Positions 23,704 to 32,205 of a stretch of 64,000 nucleotides of DNA are shown piece by piece (within the stretch, counting starts at the first letter, position 1; the number at the start of each line of letters is the position of its first letter). Where the stretch lies: NCBI GenBank assembly GCA_017465575.1, contig JAFTVX010000021.1, positions 124,001 to 188,000 of the forward strand, written 5' to 3'. Position numbers and translations under genes: made by a program. Under the pieces are notes generated by a model, which saw only the letters and a program-made list of their open reading frames with translations, was not told the DNA's origin and did no database searches. Origin of the DNA: Alistipes sp. (GTDB lineage Bacteria; Bacteroidota; Bacteroidia; Bacteroidales; Rikenellaceae).

Positions 23704-26064
23704 TTAGTAGAGGTTCAATCTGAGTCCGATATAGAACTTTCTGCCCATAAGGGGACCCCATACTGCCGATGAGTTAAAGCCCTGCTGGAAGGGTGACTCC
23801 GAGCCAAGGATAGGTGCCTGGCCGTGGCCCTTATGACCCTGCACATAGTTGGCGATATTCTCGCAACCAACATAGAGCGTAAGGTTGCTAATCTTGTAGC
23901 TTACCTGCGCAAAGAACATAGGGTAGATGGGCGAGAGGCTGGGGTTCTCGACAGCCTTTGTGATGTCGCCATCAAGCTCGGGGAGGCGTACAGGACCATT
24001 GAGCTGTGCTGTAGCATCGAATACCCAACGGCGCACGGCATACTGGATGTTGATAAGACCCTTGTAGCGCGAGGTGAGGGGGCGCTCCACCAAAATCTGC
24101 TCGCCATCACGCTCGATAGTCATCTTGGCGTTGGTATAGCGGAAGGTGGCGAAGAGGTCGAAGCCACGGAAGGGTGTCCAGTTGAAGTCAATCTGGTAGT
24201 TATCCGTGAACGACTTACCCTTGCTATTATATATAAGTATGCTATTATCCGCTGTCTCCTGGTCGAAAATCATCGTGTTGAAGAACTGTGTGCGGAAGTA
24301 GTCGAAGCTGATGGTTGCCATATTGTCCTGTGCCAAACGGAAGGTCTGCGAGAGGCTACCACCAAAGGTTGCTGCCGCCTCCATATCGTCGTCCAAGCCC
24401 GCAAACTGGATATGGCGCGAGGTGGTCATCATCCAGATGTTGTCCGTAACGAGGTTCTGACGACGGTAGCCCATACCTGCCGATGCACGAAGTGTGGTGC
24501 GAGGTGTGATGCTCCAACGGATGTGCGAACGGGGAGTGATGAGCAACTTGCCCTTGACATCGTTGTAGTAGTCGCCCTCAATCATCGAGTAGTCGCCACG
24601 AAGACCTACCACCAACGAGAACTTATCCTCAATCTGGTAGGTGTACTCGGCAAATACGCCGGGCTCAACAAGTGTCGACTTGCCCATAAACGGCCACGCC
24701 TCCGCGGGTGCGCCACCTGCTACGGCGGGCTGCTGATAGTCGTTGTCCATCATACGCATATATGCCGAAGCGCCAGCGTTGAGCGACGAGCGCTGTGTGA
24801 AGTAGTGGGCATAGGTGATGTTGTAGCGCAATGCATTCTCCACAACATCCACGGTGTTGAGGCCGAAGTATGAGTCGGTTAGGTAGTTGTCGTAGTCGAG
24901 AATCATCGCCACATTGTTCTGCACAGCATCTGCGGGATCGCCCGTGAAGGTGCGCTCATAGCCCACAGGAATGCCCAACTTGGCGTATGCGTTGATGTTG
25001 CGGTTGTGAATCTTCGAGCCGTAGAGGTTGTTGAAGGGGTCTGCCAGCATATCCTCGTACATATCCTTCTTGTAGCCGAGCTGACCACCGAGTCGGTTCT
25101 CGTTTACTACCTTCCAGCCCCAACGAAGCTGAATGCCATCGGCATTCTGCCAGAGCCACTTATTTGCCACATTTATCTGGTTTGCCTTGGGCATATCCGC
25201 AAAGCCATCGCCATTCATATCGTGCTGTGCAGTGTCCAACGAGCCGTGTGCCATAATCACTGTCGAGAGGCTCTTGTCGGGCAACAAGGGAATTGCCGAC
25301 GACACATTAATCTCGGGGCGAAGCTCCGAATCGAAGTAGAGGTTGAGGAAGAAACGCTCATCGTCGGTGGGCTTGCGGTGCTCAAGGTTAATCTGACCTG
25401 TGATAGCCTCGTGACCCGCAGTTACGGATGCCACACCCTTCGATACCTGAATAGAGTTGAGCCACATACCGGGGGTGTAGCTAAGGCCGTAGGCAGCACC
25501 AGCACCCTGCATAATGGGGCGGTTCTCGTCGAGAATCTGGGTATATGTACCTGCCAAACCGAGCATCTTAATCTGTCGAGCACCCGAGATAGCATCGCTA
25601 TAACCTACGGTTACCGAAGCAGAGTTCTCGAACGACTCAGCCAACGAGCAGCATGCCATCTTGCAGAGGCCCGCAAACGAAATCTGCTCCTGGCGTGTGA
25701 TGCCACCCGACTTTGCGTAGTTACCACGCTGCTGACCCTCGATAACGACCTCGTCGATATCTACTGCCGAGGGCTTTAGGCGAATGTCGAGTGTGCTCTC
25801 CTCCTTGCCCACCTCAATCTCGGCGATGTCGTAGCCGAGGTAGTCGACAACAAGGGTCTCGAAGCCGTTGACACGGCGAATTGAGAACGAGCCATCGGTT
25901 GATGTCGTTGTACCCGCTGTGGTGTTCTTCCAGTAGAGTGATGCGCCGATAAGGGGGTTGTTGTTGTCGGCATCGACAACCTTACCCGTAATGGTGCGCT
26001 GTGCCAATGCCACCGAGGGCATAAGCACGATAAGTGCTAATAAAAGAAATATTGATTTTTTCAT
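23704..26064 (-). CDS. TonB-dependent outer-membrane receptor (metal-associated)
   Basis: 786 residues. After the signal peptide comes a carboxypeptidase-like regulatory domain (RTITGKVVDADNNNPLIGAS, about 22-105), then a plug domain with VSKGVASVTAGHEAITGQIN, and a 22-strand barrel ending in the aromatic-terminated FYIGLRLNLY. It imports a ligand across the outer membrane using TonB energy. The plug region LCKMACCSLAESFENSA has an unusual cluster of three Cys. Because both neighbours are metal-binding proteins, a metal or metal complex is the likely cargo; the ion is not determined. Confidence 0.9.
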   Translation of the reverse strand: MKKSIFLLLALIVLMPSVALAQRTITGKVVDADNNNPLIGASLYWKNTTAGTTTSTDGSFSIRRVNGFETLVVDYLGYDIAEIEVGKEESTLDIRLKPSAVDIDEVVIEGQQRGNYAKSGGITRQEQISFAGLCKMACCSLAESFENSASVTVGYSDAISGARQIKMLGLAGTYTQILDENRPIMQGAGAAYGLSYTPGMWLNSIQVSKGVASVTAGHEAITGQINLEHRKPTDDERFFLNLYFDSELRPEINVSSAIPLLPDKSLSTVIMAHGSLDTAQHDMNGDGFADMPKANQINVANKWLWQNADGIQLRWGWKVVNENRLGGQLGYKKDMYEDMLADPFNNLYGSKIHNRNINAYAKLGIPVGYERTFTGDPADAVQNNVAMILDYDNYLTDSYFGLNTVDVVENALRYNITYAHYFTQRSSLNAGASAYMRMMDNDYQQPAVAGGAPAEAWPFMGKSTLVEPGVFAEYTYQIEDKFSLVVGLRGDYSMIEGDYYNDVKGKLLITPRSHIRWSITPRTTLRASAGMGYRRQNLVTDNIWMMTTSRHIQFAGLDDDMEAAATFGGSLSQTFRLAQDNMATISFDYFRTQFFNTMIFDQETADNSILIYNSKGKSFTDNYQIDFNWTPFRGFDLFATFRYTNAKMTIERDGEQILVERPLTSRYKGLINIQYAVRRWVFDATAQLNGPVRLPELDGDITKAVENPSLSPIYPMFFAQVSYKISNLTLYVGCENIANYVQGHKGHGQAPILGSESPFQQGFNSSAVWGPLMGRKFYIGLRLNLY

Positions 26065-26133
26065 ATTTTGCGTTGGTTAGATATTATGTTTTATGGTATA
26101 AAGCATATTTGCCAACGCTTTTCGAAGCGTCGG

Positions 26134-26553
26134 CTAAACCAATGCAGGGGGCGCACGAAGTCCCTTTGTAGATAGATATGCCACCCGTGGTGGCGCAGAT
26201 TTATCGCCATAGTCGATAATGGCGGTAGGCTCTAAGTCTATCGTAACAACCTCGACCGTAGCGGCCAGTAGGGCATACGACGAGAGCACATCGCTCTGGT
26301 CGATGATACGGCTCTCGTTGCGCTGCGACGAGGCGATATATTCGGTGTGGTTATCACCCAGAACAGGGTGGATGTGGTTGCAACAATCCTCCTCGAACGA
26401 TATGCCGTGGCATACACAGGTGGGCTCGTGGTGTGAGTGGGTATGGTTGCAGTGGTGGTGTTCGCAGAGAAGCAACGAAATAGACGACATTGCCGAGGCA
26501 GCAATATAGATTGCCACCAATAGCATTGCGTATGTCTTTCTCATTCTCTGCAT
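26134..26553 (-). CDS. Small His-rich membrane or secreted protein
   Basis: 139 residues starting at 26553, or 136 from the ATG at 26544. One N-terminal hydrophobic segment (TYAMLLVAIYIAASAMSSI) is followed by a metal-ligand cluster, LCEHHHCNHTHSHHEPTCVC, then EEDCCNHIHP. The rest is unremarkable. It heads the operon with the TonB receptor (69 bp downstream) and the HMA protein, so it probably binds the same metal at the inner membrane or in the periplasm. I do not recognise a named family. Confidence 0.75.
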   Translation of the reverse strand: MQRMRKTYAMLLVAIYIAASAMSSISLLLCEHHHCNHTHSHHEPTCVCHGISFEEDCCNHIHPVLGDNHTEYIASSQRNESRIIDQSDVLSSYALLAATVEVVTIDLEPTAIIDYGDKSAPPRVAYLSTKGLRAPPALV

Positions 26554-26557
26554 CTTA

Positions 26558-26606
26558 AGAAGTTTTTAGTTATTAGTTTTTAGTTGTTAGAAAGTTTAGT
26601 TATTAG
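26558..26606. repeat. TTAGTTGTTAG repeat, left of the S23-type gene
   Basis: TTTTTAGTTATTAGTTTTTAG and on to TTAGTTATTAG. The complementary tract lies at 26945-26980. Similar AACTAACAACTAATAAC tracts occur at 43788-43812, 43963-43992, 23016-23043 and 55742-55764. The repeat covers the stop codon and last codons of the S23-type gene. Confidence 0.75.
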
Positions 26607-26942
26607 TGTGCGGAGCATTTTGCCGACCTCCCTTATGTTGGTGAGTACTTCTGCTATATCACTTTCTAGCAACATATTAACTCTTACACATATATGAAGT
26701 TGTGTTTCGAGCTCCGATAACGAGCCACGAGCAAAAGTTAGGAACTGTACGAACTCTTTCTCTGAGTTGCGTGATTGCCCCTCTGCTATATTTGACGGTA
26801 CTGATACCGCAGCTCTACGCATTTGGTTGCTTAGCGCATAGTTTTCAGACTTGGGTAATTTCTGAGTGAGTGCGTATGTGGCAACGACAATGTCCATAGC
26901 CTTCTGCCACACAATCAACTCTTTAAAATCACTCGTCTTCAC
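26580..26942 (-). CDS. Four-helix-bundle (S23/23S rRNA intervening-sequence type) protein
   Basis: Typical family sequence: DFKELIVWQKAMDIV, then LSNQMRRAAVSVPSNIAEGQ, then FVQFLTFARGSLSELETQL. Members form small pentameric four-helix bundles, occur inside 23S rRNA intervening sequences and scattered in Bacteroidetes, and have no proven function. I use the GTG at 26942 (MKTSDFKELIVW). The longer frame from a TTG at 26960 would be translated from the flanking repeat. The last nine residues (TLITKLSNN) and the stop are encoded by the other flanking repeat, so both ends of the gene lie in AACTAACAAC-type repeats in opposite orientation. Confidence 0.85.
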   Translation of the reverse strand: MKTSDFKELIVWQKAMDIVVATYALTQKLPKSENYALSNQMRRAAVSVPSNIAEGQSRNSEKEFVQFLTFARGSLSELETQLHICVRVNMLLESDIAEVLTNIREVGKMLRTLITKLSNN

Positions 26943-26944
26943 CC

Positions 26945-26981
26945 TTCTAACAACTAACAACTAATAACTAACAACTCTTTA
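26945..26981. repeat. AACAACTAACAAC repeat, right of the S23-type gene
   Basis: TCTAACAACTAACAACTAAT and on to AACAACTC, the inverse of 26558-26606. The pair brackets the S23-type gene. Confidence 0.75.
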
Positions 26982-26982
26982 G

Positions 26983-27249
26983 TTACTCGATAAGTCCGCA
27001 CTCCTCCAATCGCTCTATCCATCGCTGTGCATCACGCTCGGCAATATCCATATCGATGCCATACTGCTCGGCGAGCAACTCCGCCACCATCTTGGTGTCG
27101 AACTCCTTGCCCTCGACCTCGCCCCACAAGTAGAGGGCGCTCTCGTTGAGCGAAATGATGCGGGTGAGGTCGCTTGCCCCCTTGCCCTGCATAATCACCA
27201 CATTCTCGCCCGCCATCTCGCGGACCTTGTACTGCGACTTAATCTTCAT
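26983..27249 (-). CDS. PqqD-family protein (orphan)
   Basis: I use the ATG at 27249 (88 residues, MKIKSQYKVREMAGENVVI); seven further residues are possible to 27270. PqqD-like proteins are small winged-helix chaperones that hold ribosomally made precursor peptides for radical-SAM enzymes. Family features visible are the N-terminal beta pair VREMAGENVVIMQG, RIISLNESALYLWG and a C-terminal helix pair ending WIERLEECGLIE. No radical-SAM enzyme, precursor peptide or PqqA/E homolog lies within the window, so its peptide-modification partner, if any, is elsewhere. It is divergent from recQ. Confidence 0.8.
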   Translation of the reverse strand: MKIKSQYKVREMAGENVVIMQGKGASDLTRIISLNESALYLWGEVEGKEFDTKMVAELLAEQYGIDMDIAERDAQRWIERLEECGLIE

Positions 27250-27306
27250 AATTGCATAATTTCGTGGCAAAAGTAATAATAATTATTATTACAAGCAAAT
27301 TTTTCA

Positions 27307-27314
27307 TATCTTTG
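27307..27314 (+). promoter_or_regulatory. -7 box of recQ, 4 nt before the ATG
   Basis: TATCTTTG at 27307-27314 with the ATG at 27319. Transcription would begin at or within a base or two of the A of ATG, predicting a leaderless mRNA or a start at the second ATG (27331). Confidence 0.6.
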
Positions 27315-27318
27315 TCGT

Positions 27319-29253
27319 ATGAACCAACCTATGCGACATACGCTCTTCTCGTCGGCAGAGGAGGTCTTGAAGAGGTGGTGGGGCTACGACGAGTTCCGCC
27401 CCACGCAGCGCGAGATTATCGAGTCGGTGCTTGATGGTCACGACACTCTTGCCCTGATGCCTACGGGTGGCGGTAAGTCGCTTACCTACCAAGTGCCAGC
27501 GATGGTATTGGAGGGGTTGGCGATTGTCGTAACGCCACTTATCGCGCTGATGAAGGACCAGGTAGACCGCCTACGCTCGCTCGGTATCTCGGCCGTGGCG
27601 GTGCATTCGGGCATGGACCAGCGCCGTATCGAGGCTGCGTTGGATAACTGCACATACGGCGATACGAAGCTGCTCTATATCGCCCCCGAGCGCTTGGCAA
27701 CGGACGCCTTTCGTGTTCGCCTTAAGCAGATGAATATCAGTCTTATAGCCGTGGACGAGGCGCACTGTATCTCGCAGTGGGGCTACGACTTTAGACCCTC
27801 GTACTTGCGTATTTCAGAGGTTAGGGAGTATGCTCCAAACGCCCCTGTTTTGGCACTTACGGCATCGGCAACCGACCTCGTTGCCGAGGATATTATGCAC
27901 CACCTCGGTTTCTCGGAAAAGCGAATACTCCGTGCCAGCTTCTCGCGCCCCAATTTGTCGTATGTTGTGCGTGAGACTGAGGATAAGTTCGAGCAGTTGA
28001 TGCGTGTTGTGCAGAGTGTCGAGGGCTCGGGTATTATCTACGCCTCGACCCGCGAGGGTACGGAGCAGATAGCCGCCAAGCTCAAAGCAGAGGGCATAAG
28101 CGCAGAGTTTTACCACGCCGGTTTGCCCAATATGGAGCGCTCTATTCGCCAGACGGAGTGGCATAGTGGCAAGGTGCGTATTATGGTGGCTACCAACGCC
28201 TTCGGTATGGGTATCGACAAGACGGATGTGAGGTTTGTCATTCACTATACGATGTGCGACTCGTTGGAAGCCTACTATCAGGAGGCGGGTCGTGCAGGTC
28301 GTGATGGCAAGCGCAGTTATGCAGTACTACTCACCACGGCGGAGGATGCTCCACGCATCGAGCGCCGCTTCGAGAATGAGTTTCCGCCAATTACGGAAAT
28401 CAAACATATCTATGAGCGCATCGCCAACTATCTGCAAGTGGCTATTGGCGATGGCGATGGTGCATCGTTCCTATTCAATATCTACGATTTCTGCCACCGT
28501 GAGCGTATGTTTCGTGGCAGGGTCGAGAGCGCTCTTAAGTTGTTGGATATCAACGGCTATATGACCCTTATCGAGGAGCACGACAAGCCGGCACAACTTA
28601 TCTTCAATTGTAGCCGTGATGCGCTCTACAAAGTCAATGTCGGTGGTAACGAGATGGATAAGATGTTGCGTACGATTTTGCGCTTGTATGATGGCGTTTT
28701 CAGCCGTTTCCGCACTATCGACGAGCTGATGATTGCAACCCACGCCGAGCTCTCCGCAGAGCGTGTTCACGAGTTGTTGAAGGTGTTGTGGCGAATGAAT
28801 GTTATCCGCTATATCCCTGCGGCACGCTCGCCGATGATTCTCTTCCAGACCGAGCGCCTACCCTCGAGGGATATCTATATCTCTCCCGACAGCTATGGCC
28901 ACCGCCAACGACTTATGCACGAGAGGTTTGAGAATATGTTGCGTTATGCAACGGCTGAGGAGGAGTGTCGTAGCCAAATTATCGAGCGCTATTTTGGCGA
29001 TACGAATGCCAAGGAGTGTGGCGTATGCGATAACTGCCTAAGGCGTAAGCAGCTGAGAAAGAGGGAGAACAACGATGATGATAGATTGTGTTCGGAGATA
29101 TTGGCGCTCCTTGGCGCTGAGCCTTGCTCGGTAAAGGATATCGTTGCCCGCATCAAGGGCGAGCCTCGCCGAATTGTCGAAATAGTTGATAAAATGCTCC
29201 GTGAGGGTAAAATTTCGCTCGACAAGGGCGATAAACTGAGAATAATTTCCTAA
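27319..29253 (+). CDS. recQ: ATP-dependent DNA helicase RecQ
   Basis: 644 residues. Superfamily 2 helicase motifs are intact: Walker A MPTGGGKSLTYQ (Lys53), DEAHCISQWGYDFRPSY, and motif VI YYQEAGRAGRDG. The RQC zinc site is formed by CRSQIIERYFGD and CGVCDNCLRRK. The protein unwinds 3'-5' and acts in recombination and replication-fork repair. A winged-helix follows; a recognisable HRDC domain is lacking, and it ends with a short DKMLREGKISLDKGDKLRI stretch. It overlaps the promoter of the exonuclease gene 10 bp downstream, suggesting a small DNA/RNA-maintenance cluster. Confidence 0.93.
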   Translation: MNQPMRHTLFSSAEEVLKRWWGYDEFRPTQREIIESVLDGHDTLALMPTGGGKSLTYQVPAMVLEGLAIVVTPLIALMKDQVDRLRSLGISAVAVHSGMDQRRIEAALDNCTYGDTKLLYIAPERLATDAFRVRLKQMNISLIAVDEAHCISQWGYDFRPSYLRISEVREYAPNAPVLALTASATDLVAEDIMHHLGFSEKRILRASFSRPNLSYVVRETEDKFEQLMRVVQSVEGSGIIYASTREGTEQIAAKLKAEGISAEFYHAGLPNMERSIRQTEWHSGKVRIMVATNAFGMGIDKTDVRFVIHYTMCDSLEAYYQEAGRAGRDGKRSYAVLLTTAEDAPRIERRFENEFPPITEIKHIYERIANYLQVAIGDGDGASFLFNIYDFCHRERMFRGRVESALKLLDINGYMTLIEEHDKPAQLIFNCSRDALYKVNVGGNEMDKMLRTILRLYDGVFSRFRTIDELMIATHAELSAERVHELLKVLWRMNVIRYIPAARSPMILFQTERLPSRDIYISPDSYGHRQRLMHERFENMLRYATAEEECRSQIIERYFGDTNAKECGVCDNCLRRKQLRKRENNDDDRLCSEILALLGAEPCSVKDIVARIKGEPRRIVEIVDKMLREGKISLDKGDKLRIIS

Positions 29254-29258
29254 CTTTG
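29251..29258 (+). promoter_or_regulatory. -7 box of the exonuclease gene
   Basis: TAACTTTG overlapping the recQ stop codon. It puts the transcript start near 29263, so the ATG at 29287 rather than the TTG at 29263 is the start of the next gene. Confidence 0.55.
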
Positions 29259-29286
29259 CGACTTGACCAAAGGTCAATCCCGAAGA

Positions 29287-29988
29287 ATGAGTTTTATAGC
29301 AACCATAGATAACGACACCGTAGCCTCGTTGCCTGCCGCCCGCATCAGTGGGCGCATCGTCATTGTAGATAGCGACGAGCAGGTTGAGGCGGCGTGTGCC
29401 CACCTTGCCCAGTGCGATATCATCGGCTTCGACACCGAGACACGCCCATCGTTCAAGGCGGGTGTTACGCATAAGGTGTCGCTGTTGCAGCTCTCGACCG
29501 AGGATTGTTGCTACCTCTTCCGCCTATGCCGTATCCGTCTCGATAACCGCATCTTGAAGATTCTCGGCTCGCGCCGTATCTTGAAGGTGGGTGCCGATGT
29601 TACGGGCGATATCCGTTCGTTGCACGCCCTACGACAGTTTACTGCCGATGGCTTTATCGACCTTCAGCACGAAGCACCACATTGGGGCATCGACGAGAAG
29701 AGCCTGCGCAAACTCTCGGCAATCGTGCTTAATGAGCGTGTGTCGAAGGCGCAGCGATTGAGCAACTGGGAGGCTGGCACGCTTACCGAGCAGCAACAGG
29801 AGTATGCAGCAACCGATGCTTGGGTATGCCTAAAAATTTGGGATAGACTTCTAAGGGAGGCGCCCGAGGGGTATAAGCCTCAGATTATCAGCGCTCAGTC
29901 CTCGGAGCATAGTGCCGAGCATAGCGCTCACCGCAAGCATCATCACAGAAGAAGAAGTAACCGCAAAAATAGCGAACAAAGCGTATGA
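29287..29988 (+). CDS. DEDDy-type 3'-5' exonuclease domain protein
   Basis: 233 residues from the ATG at 29287. The three exonuclease motifs are present: IIGFDTETRPSF (ExoI, Asp/Glu), LKVGADVTGDIRSL (ExoII) and YAATDAWVCLKIWDRL (ExoIII, Tyr/Asp). This is the WRN/RNase D-like 3'-5' exonuclease fold acting on DNA or RNA. A C-terminal basic, His-rich tail (AHRKHHHRRRSNRKNS) probably binds nucleic acid. It sits between recQ and an rRNA methyltransferase whose ATG overlaps its stop by 4 bp. The pairing of a RecQ helicase with a WRN-like exonuclease in one cluster echoes the fused domains of human WRN. Confidence 0.85.
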   Translation: MSFIATIDNDTVASLPAARISGRIVIVDSDEQVEAACAHLAQCDIIGFDTETRPSFKAGVTHKVSLLQLSTEDCCYLFRLCRIRLDNRILKILGSRRILKVGADVTGDIRSLHALRQFTADGFIDLQHEAPHWGIDEKSLRKLSAIVLNERVSKAQRLSNWEAGTLTEQQQEYAATDAWVCLKIWDRLLREAPEGYKPQIISAQSSEHSAEHSAHRKHHHRRRSNRKNSEQSV

Positions 29989-31193
29989 CACAGAAATCAC
30001 TAACCGCCATATATCTCCGCCGTGGCAAGGAGGAGTCGTTGGAGCGATGCCACCCCTGGATCTTCTCGGGTGCCATTGAGCGCATCACCGAAGGCCTAAA
30101 ACCTCTTGCCGAAGGTGATATTGTCGATGTCTACACCAAGCAGGGCAACTTTATTGCGCGAGGCCACTATCAGATTGGCTCTATCGCCGTTCGTGTATTG
30201 TCGTTCGAGGAGGAGACCATCGACCAGGCGTGGTGGAATAGGCGCATCGCAACGGCAAAGGCTCTGCGCGAGAGCCTCGGTATGGTCGACAACGAGCGCA
30301 CCACCTGCTACCGCCTAATTCATGGCGAGGGCGACCTCTTGCCCGGTCTGGTTGTCGATATCTATGAGCGCACGGCGGTTGTGCAGTGCCACTCGGTGGG
30401 TATGTACCACTCGCGTAGCCATATTGCCGAGGCTATCCGTGAGGCCTATGGCGACCGCATCGAGGCTATCTACGACAAGAGTTCGCAGACTCTGCCCTAC
30501 AAGGCGGAGCTTGGCGCTATCGATGGCTACCTCTGGGGTCGCAATGCCGAGAAGGATATCGTGGTCTTGGAGAATGGCTTGAAGTTTAAGGTTAACTGGG
30601 AGGAGGGTCAGAAGACTGGCTTCTTTATCGACCAGAGAGAGAATCGTGACTTGGTGCGCCAGTATGCTAAGGGTCGTAAGGTGCTCAACACCTTCTGCTA
30701 TACTGGTGGCTTCTCTGTTGCGGCGTTGGCTGGCGGTGCTCGCGAGGTGGTATCTATCGACCTCTCGGAGCGTGCCGTGAAGCTTGCCGACGAGAATGTA
30801 CGCCTTAACTTTGGCGACGATGCTCCACACGAGGCAATCGCTACGAATGCCGTTGAGTATCTGAAAGATATCGACGATAGCTACGACCTTATTATCCTTG
30901 ACCCACCCGCCTTTGCCAAGCACCACAAGGTTTTGGGCAATGCGTTGCAGGGCTATAAGAAGATTAACGCCCGTGCTTTGCAGAAGATTCGCCCGGGCGG
31001 TATCCTCTTTACCTTCTCGTGCTCGCAGGCGGTTAGCCGTGATTTGTTCCGCACCACAATCTTTACCTCGGCAGCCATTGCTAAGCGTAAGGTGCGTATC
31101 ATCGGTCAGCTTACCCAACCTGCCGACCACCCGATTAATATCTACCACCCCGAGGGCGAGTACCTCAAGGGTTTGGTTGTCTATGTAGAGTAA
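29985..31193 (+). CDS. Class I rRNA methyltransferase (RlmI/YccW-like)
   Basis: 402 residues. An N-terminal PUA domain (HPWIFSGAIERITEGLKPLAEGD) and an EEHK-like linker are followed by a SAM-binding Rossmann domain with NTFCYTGGFSVAALAGGA. The target-base motif LDPPAFAKHH and the catalytic Cys in TFSCSQAV follow. Homologs methylate C5 of a cytosine in 23S rRNA (C1962 in E. coli). Its ATG overlaps the exonuclease stop (ATGA), so the two are translationally coupled. Confidence 0.9.
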   Translation: MTQKSLTAIYLRRGKEESLERCHPWIFSGAIERITEGLKPLAEGDIVDVYTKQGNFIARGHYQIGSIAVRVLSFEEETIDQAWWNRRIATAKALRESLGMVDNERTTCYRLIHGEGDLLPGLVVDIYERTAVVQCHSVGMYHSRSHIAEAIREAYGDRIEAIYDKSSQTLPYKAELGAIDGYLWGRNAEKDIVVLENGLKFKVNWEEGQKTGFFIDQRENRDLVRQYAKGRKVLNTFCYTGGFSVAALAGGAREVVSIDLSERAVKLADENVRLNFGDDAPHEAIATNAVEYLKDIDDSYDLIILDPPAFAKHHKVLGNALQGYKKINARALQKIRPGGILFTFSCSQAVSRDLFRTTIFTSAAIAKRKVRIIGQLTQPADHPINIYHPEGEYLKGLVVYVE

Positions 31194-31211
31194 TTTTAAT
31201 ACAGATACCAA

Positions 31212-31490
31212 ATGAAAAAGATTGTTGTGATGTGTGTGGCTACCGTGGCTTTTGCTTCGTGTGGTGGTAATGCCGAGGGCGTTACGATTGACGAGCAGAA
31301 CGCTATGAATGCTGCCTATGACCTTAGCTACGAACTTGCTACGGCGGTTGTTGAGGCTAAGAACTACGAGGAGTTTAAGAGCGCTCGCGAGGCGTTGGAG
31401 AGCTACGAAGAGGCATTCCGTGAGCAGATTGGTGGCGAGGAGTATCTTATCTTCTTGGAGGAGACAAATGCAGTGTTGAACGAAATGTAG
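31212..31490 (+). CDS. Small lipoprotein (92 aa)
   Basis: A lipoprotein signal with the lipobox FASC (Cys17), then about 75 residues that look wholly helical and acidic (YDLSYELATAVVEAKNYEEF and following). No recognised family. It lies 18 bp after the methyltransferase and 10 bp before a second lipoprotein, so it is the first of three consecutive small lipoproteins likely made together. Confidence 0.75.
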   Translation: MKKIVVMCVATVAFASCGGNAEGVTIDEQNAMNAAYDLSYELATAVVEAKNYEEFKSAREALESYEEAFREQIGGEEYLIFLEETNAVLNEM

Positions 31491-31500
31491 GAGCGAGGAT

Positions 31501-32205
31501 ATGAAGAAGATTATCAATATTTTGGCTTTGGCAGTCGTGGCGATTGCCGTTACATCGTGTGGTAGCCATACGGCTGTTACCACCCCTATGCGTGATGCAC
31601 AGCAGATTGCCTATTTGGCAGAGACCGTAACTTCGGAGGCGGAGTTGCGCCAGGTCGAGAAGCTCGCTGCTGAGATGGAGCATACCTATCGCACAAGCTT
31701 TAATGGCGCTAAGGCGCGAGAGTTCAAACGCTTGGTAGAGCCTATCCTTAACGAGGCGGGCGATAGACGCGATATGTACCGTGAGGCGGAGGAGTGGCTC
31801 AAAGGTCAGCAGACCCTGTTGCATAGCAACCTCGACGACCTCGACCGTGCTTGGAGTATGGAGCTTGGCTCAGCAGAGGAGGAGTGGGCAAAGATTGAGG
31901 CTAAGGCTGTTGAGGCTTTGGCTTTGGTCGATGAGGCTTCGGAGATTGAGGCTCGCAAGGAGCAGTTGGCAATGGATATTGTCGAGGCTGGCTACCCCGA
32001 GTCGATGCTCAACGAGCTTGGCGAGTTGGAGGATGCTCTCGAGGCTAAGGCTTCGGAGATTGAGGCTGTCGCCAAGGAGTCAAATATCATCATCTTGGCT
32101 TGGCAGTTGCAGCACGGCGAGGATATCTGTGTGCTGATGACTCCCGAGGAAGAAGCGGAGGTCGCCGATATCGAACCCCTTGCAGTAGAGGATGTTGCGA
32201 AGTAG
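31501..32205 (+). CDS. Lipoprotein with long helical/coiled body (234 aa)
   Basis: A lipobox VTSC (Cys20) is followed by an almost entirely helical, Glu/Ala-rich sequence with heptad-like runs (AEEEWAKIEAKAVEALALVDEAS and LGELEDALEAKASEIEAVAKE). No recognised domain. An envelope-anchored coiled-coil protein of unknown role, second of three adjacent lipoproteins. The next gene starts inside its 3' end. Confidence 0.75.
   Translation: MKKIINILALAVVAIAVTSCGSHTAVTTPMRDAQQIAYLAETVTSEAELRQVEKLAAEMEHTYRTSFNGAKAREFKRLVEPILNEAGDRRDMYREAEEWLKGQQTLLHSNLDDLDRAWSMELGSAEEEWAKIEAKAVEALALVDEASEIEARKEQLAMDIVEAGYPESMLNELGELEDALEAKASEIEAVAKESNIIILAWQLQHGEDICVLMTPEEEAEVADIEPLAVEDVAK

Noticed and set aside
30315..31583. 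422-codon minus-strand frame antisense to the RlmI-like gene
   Set aside because: Same bias artefact; the sense frame has PUA and SAM-methyltransferase motifs.
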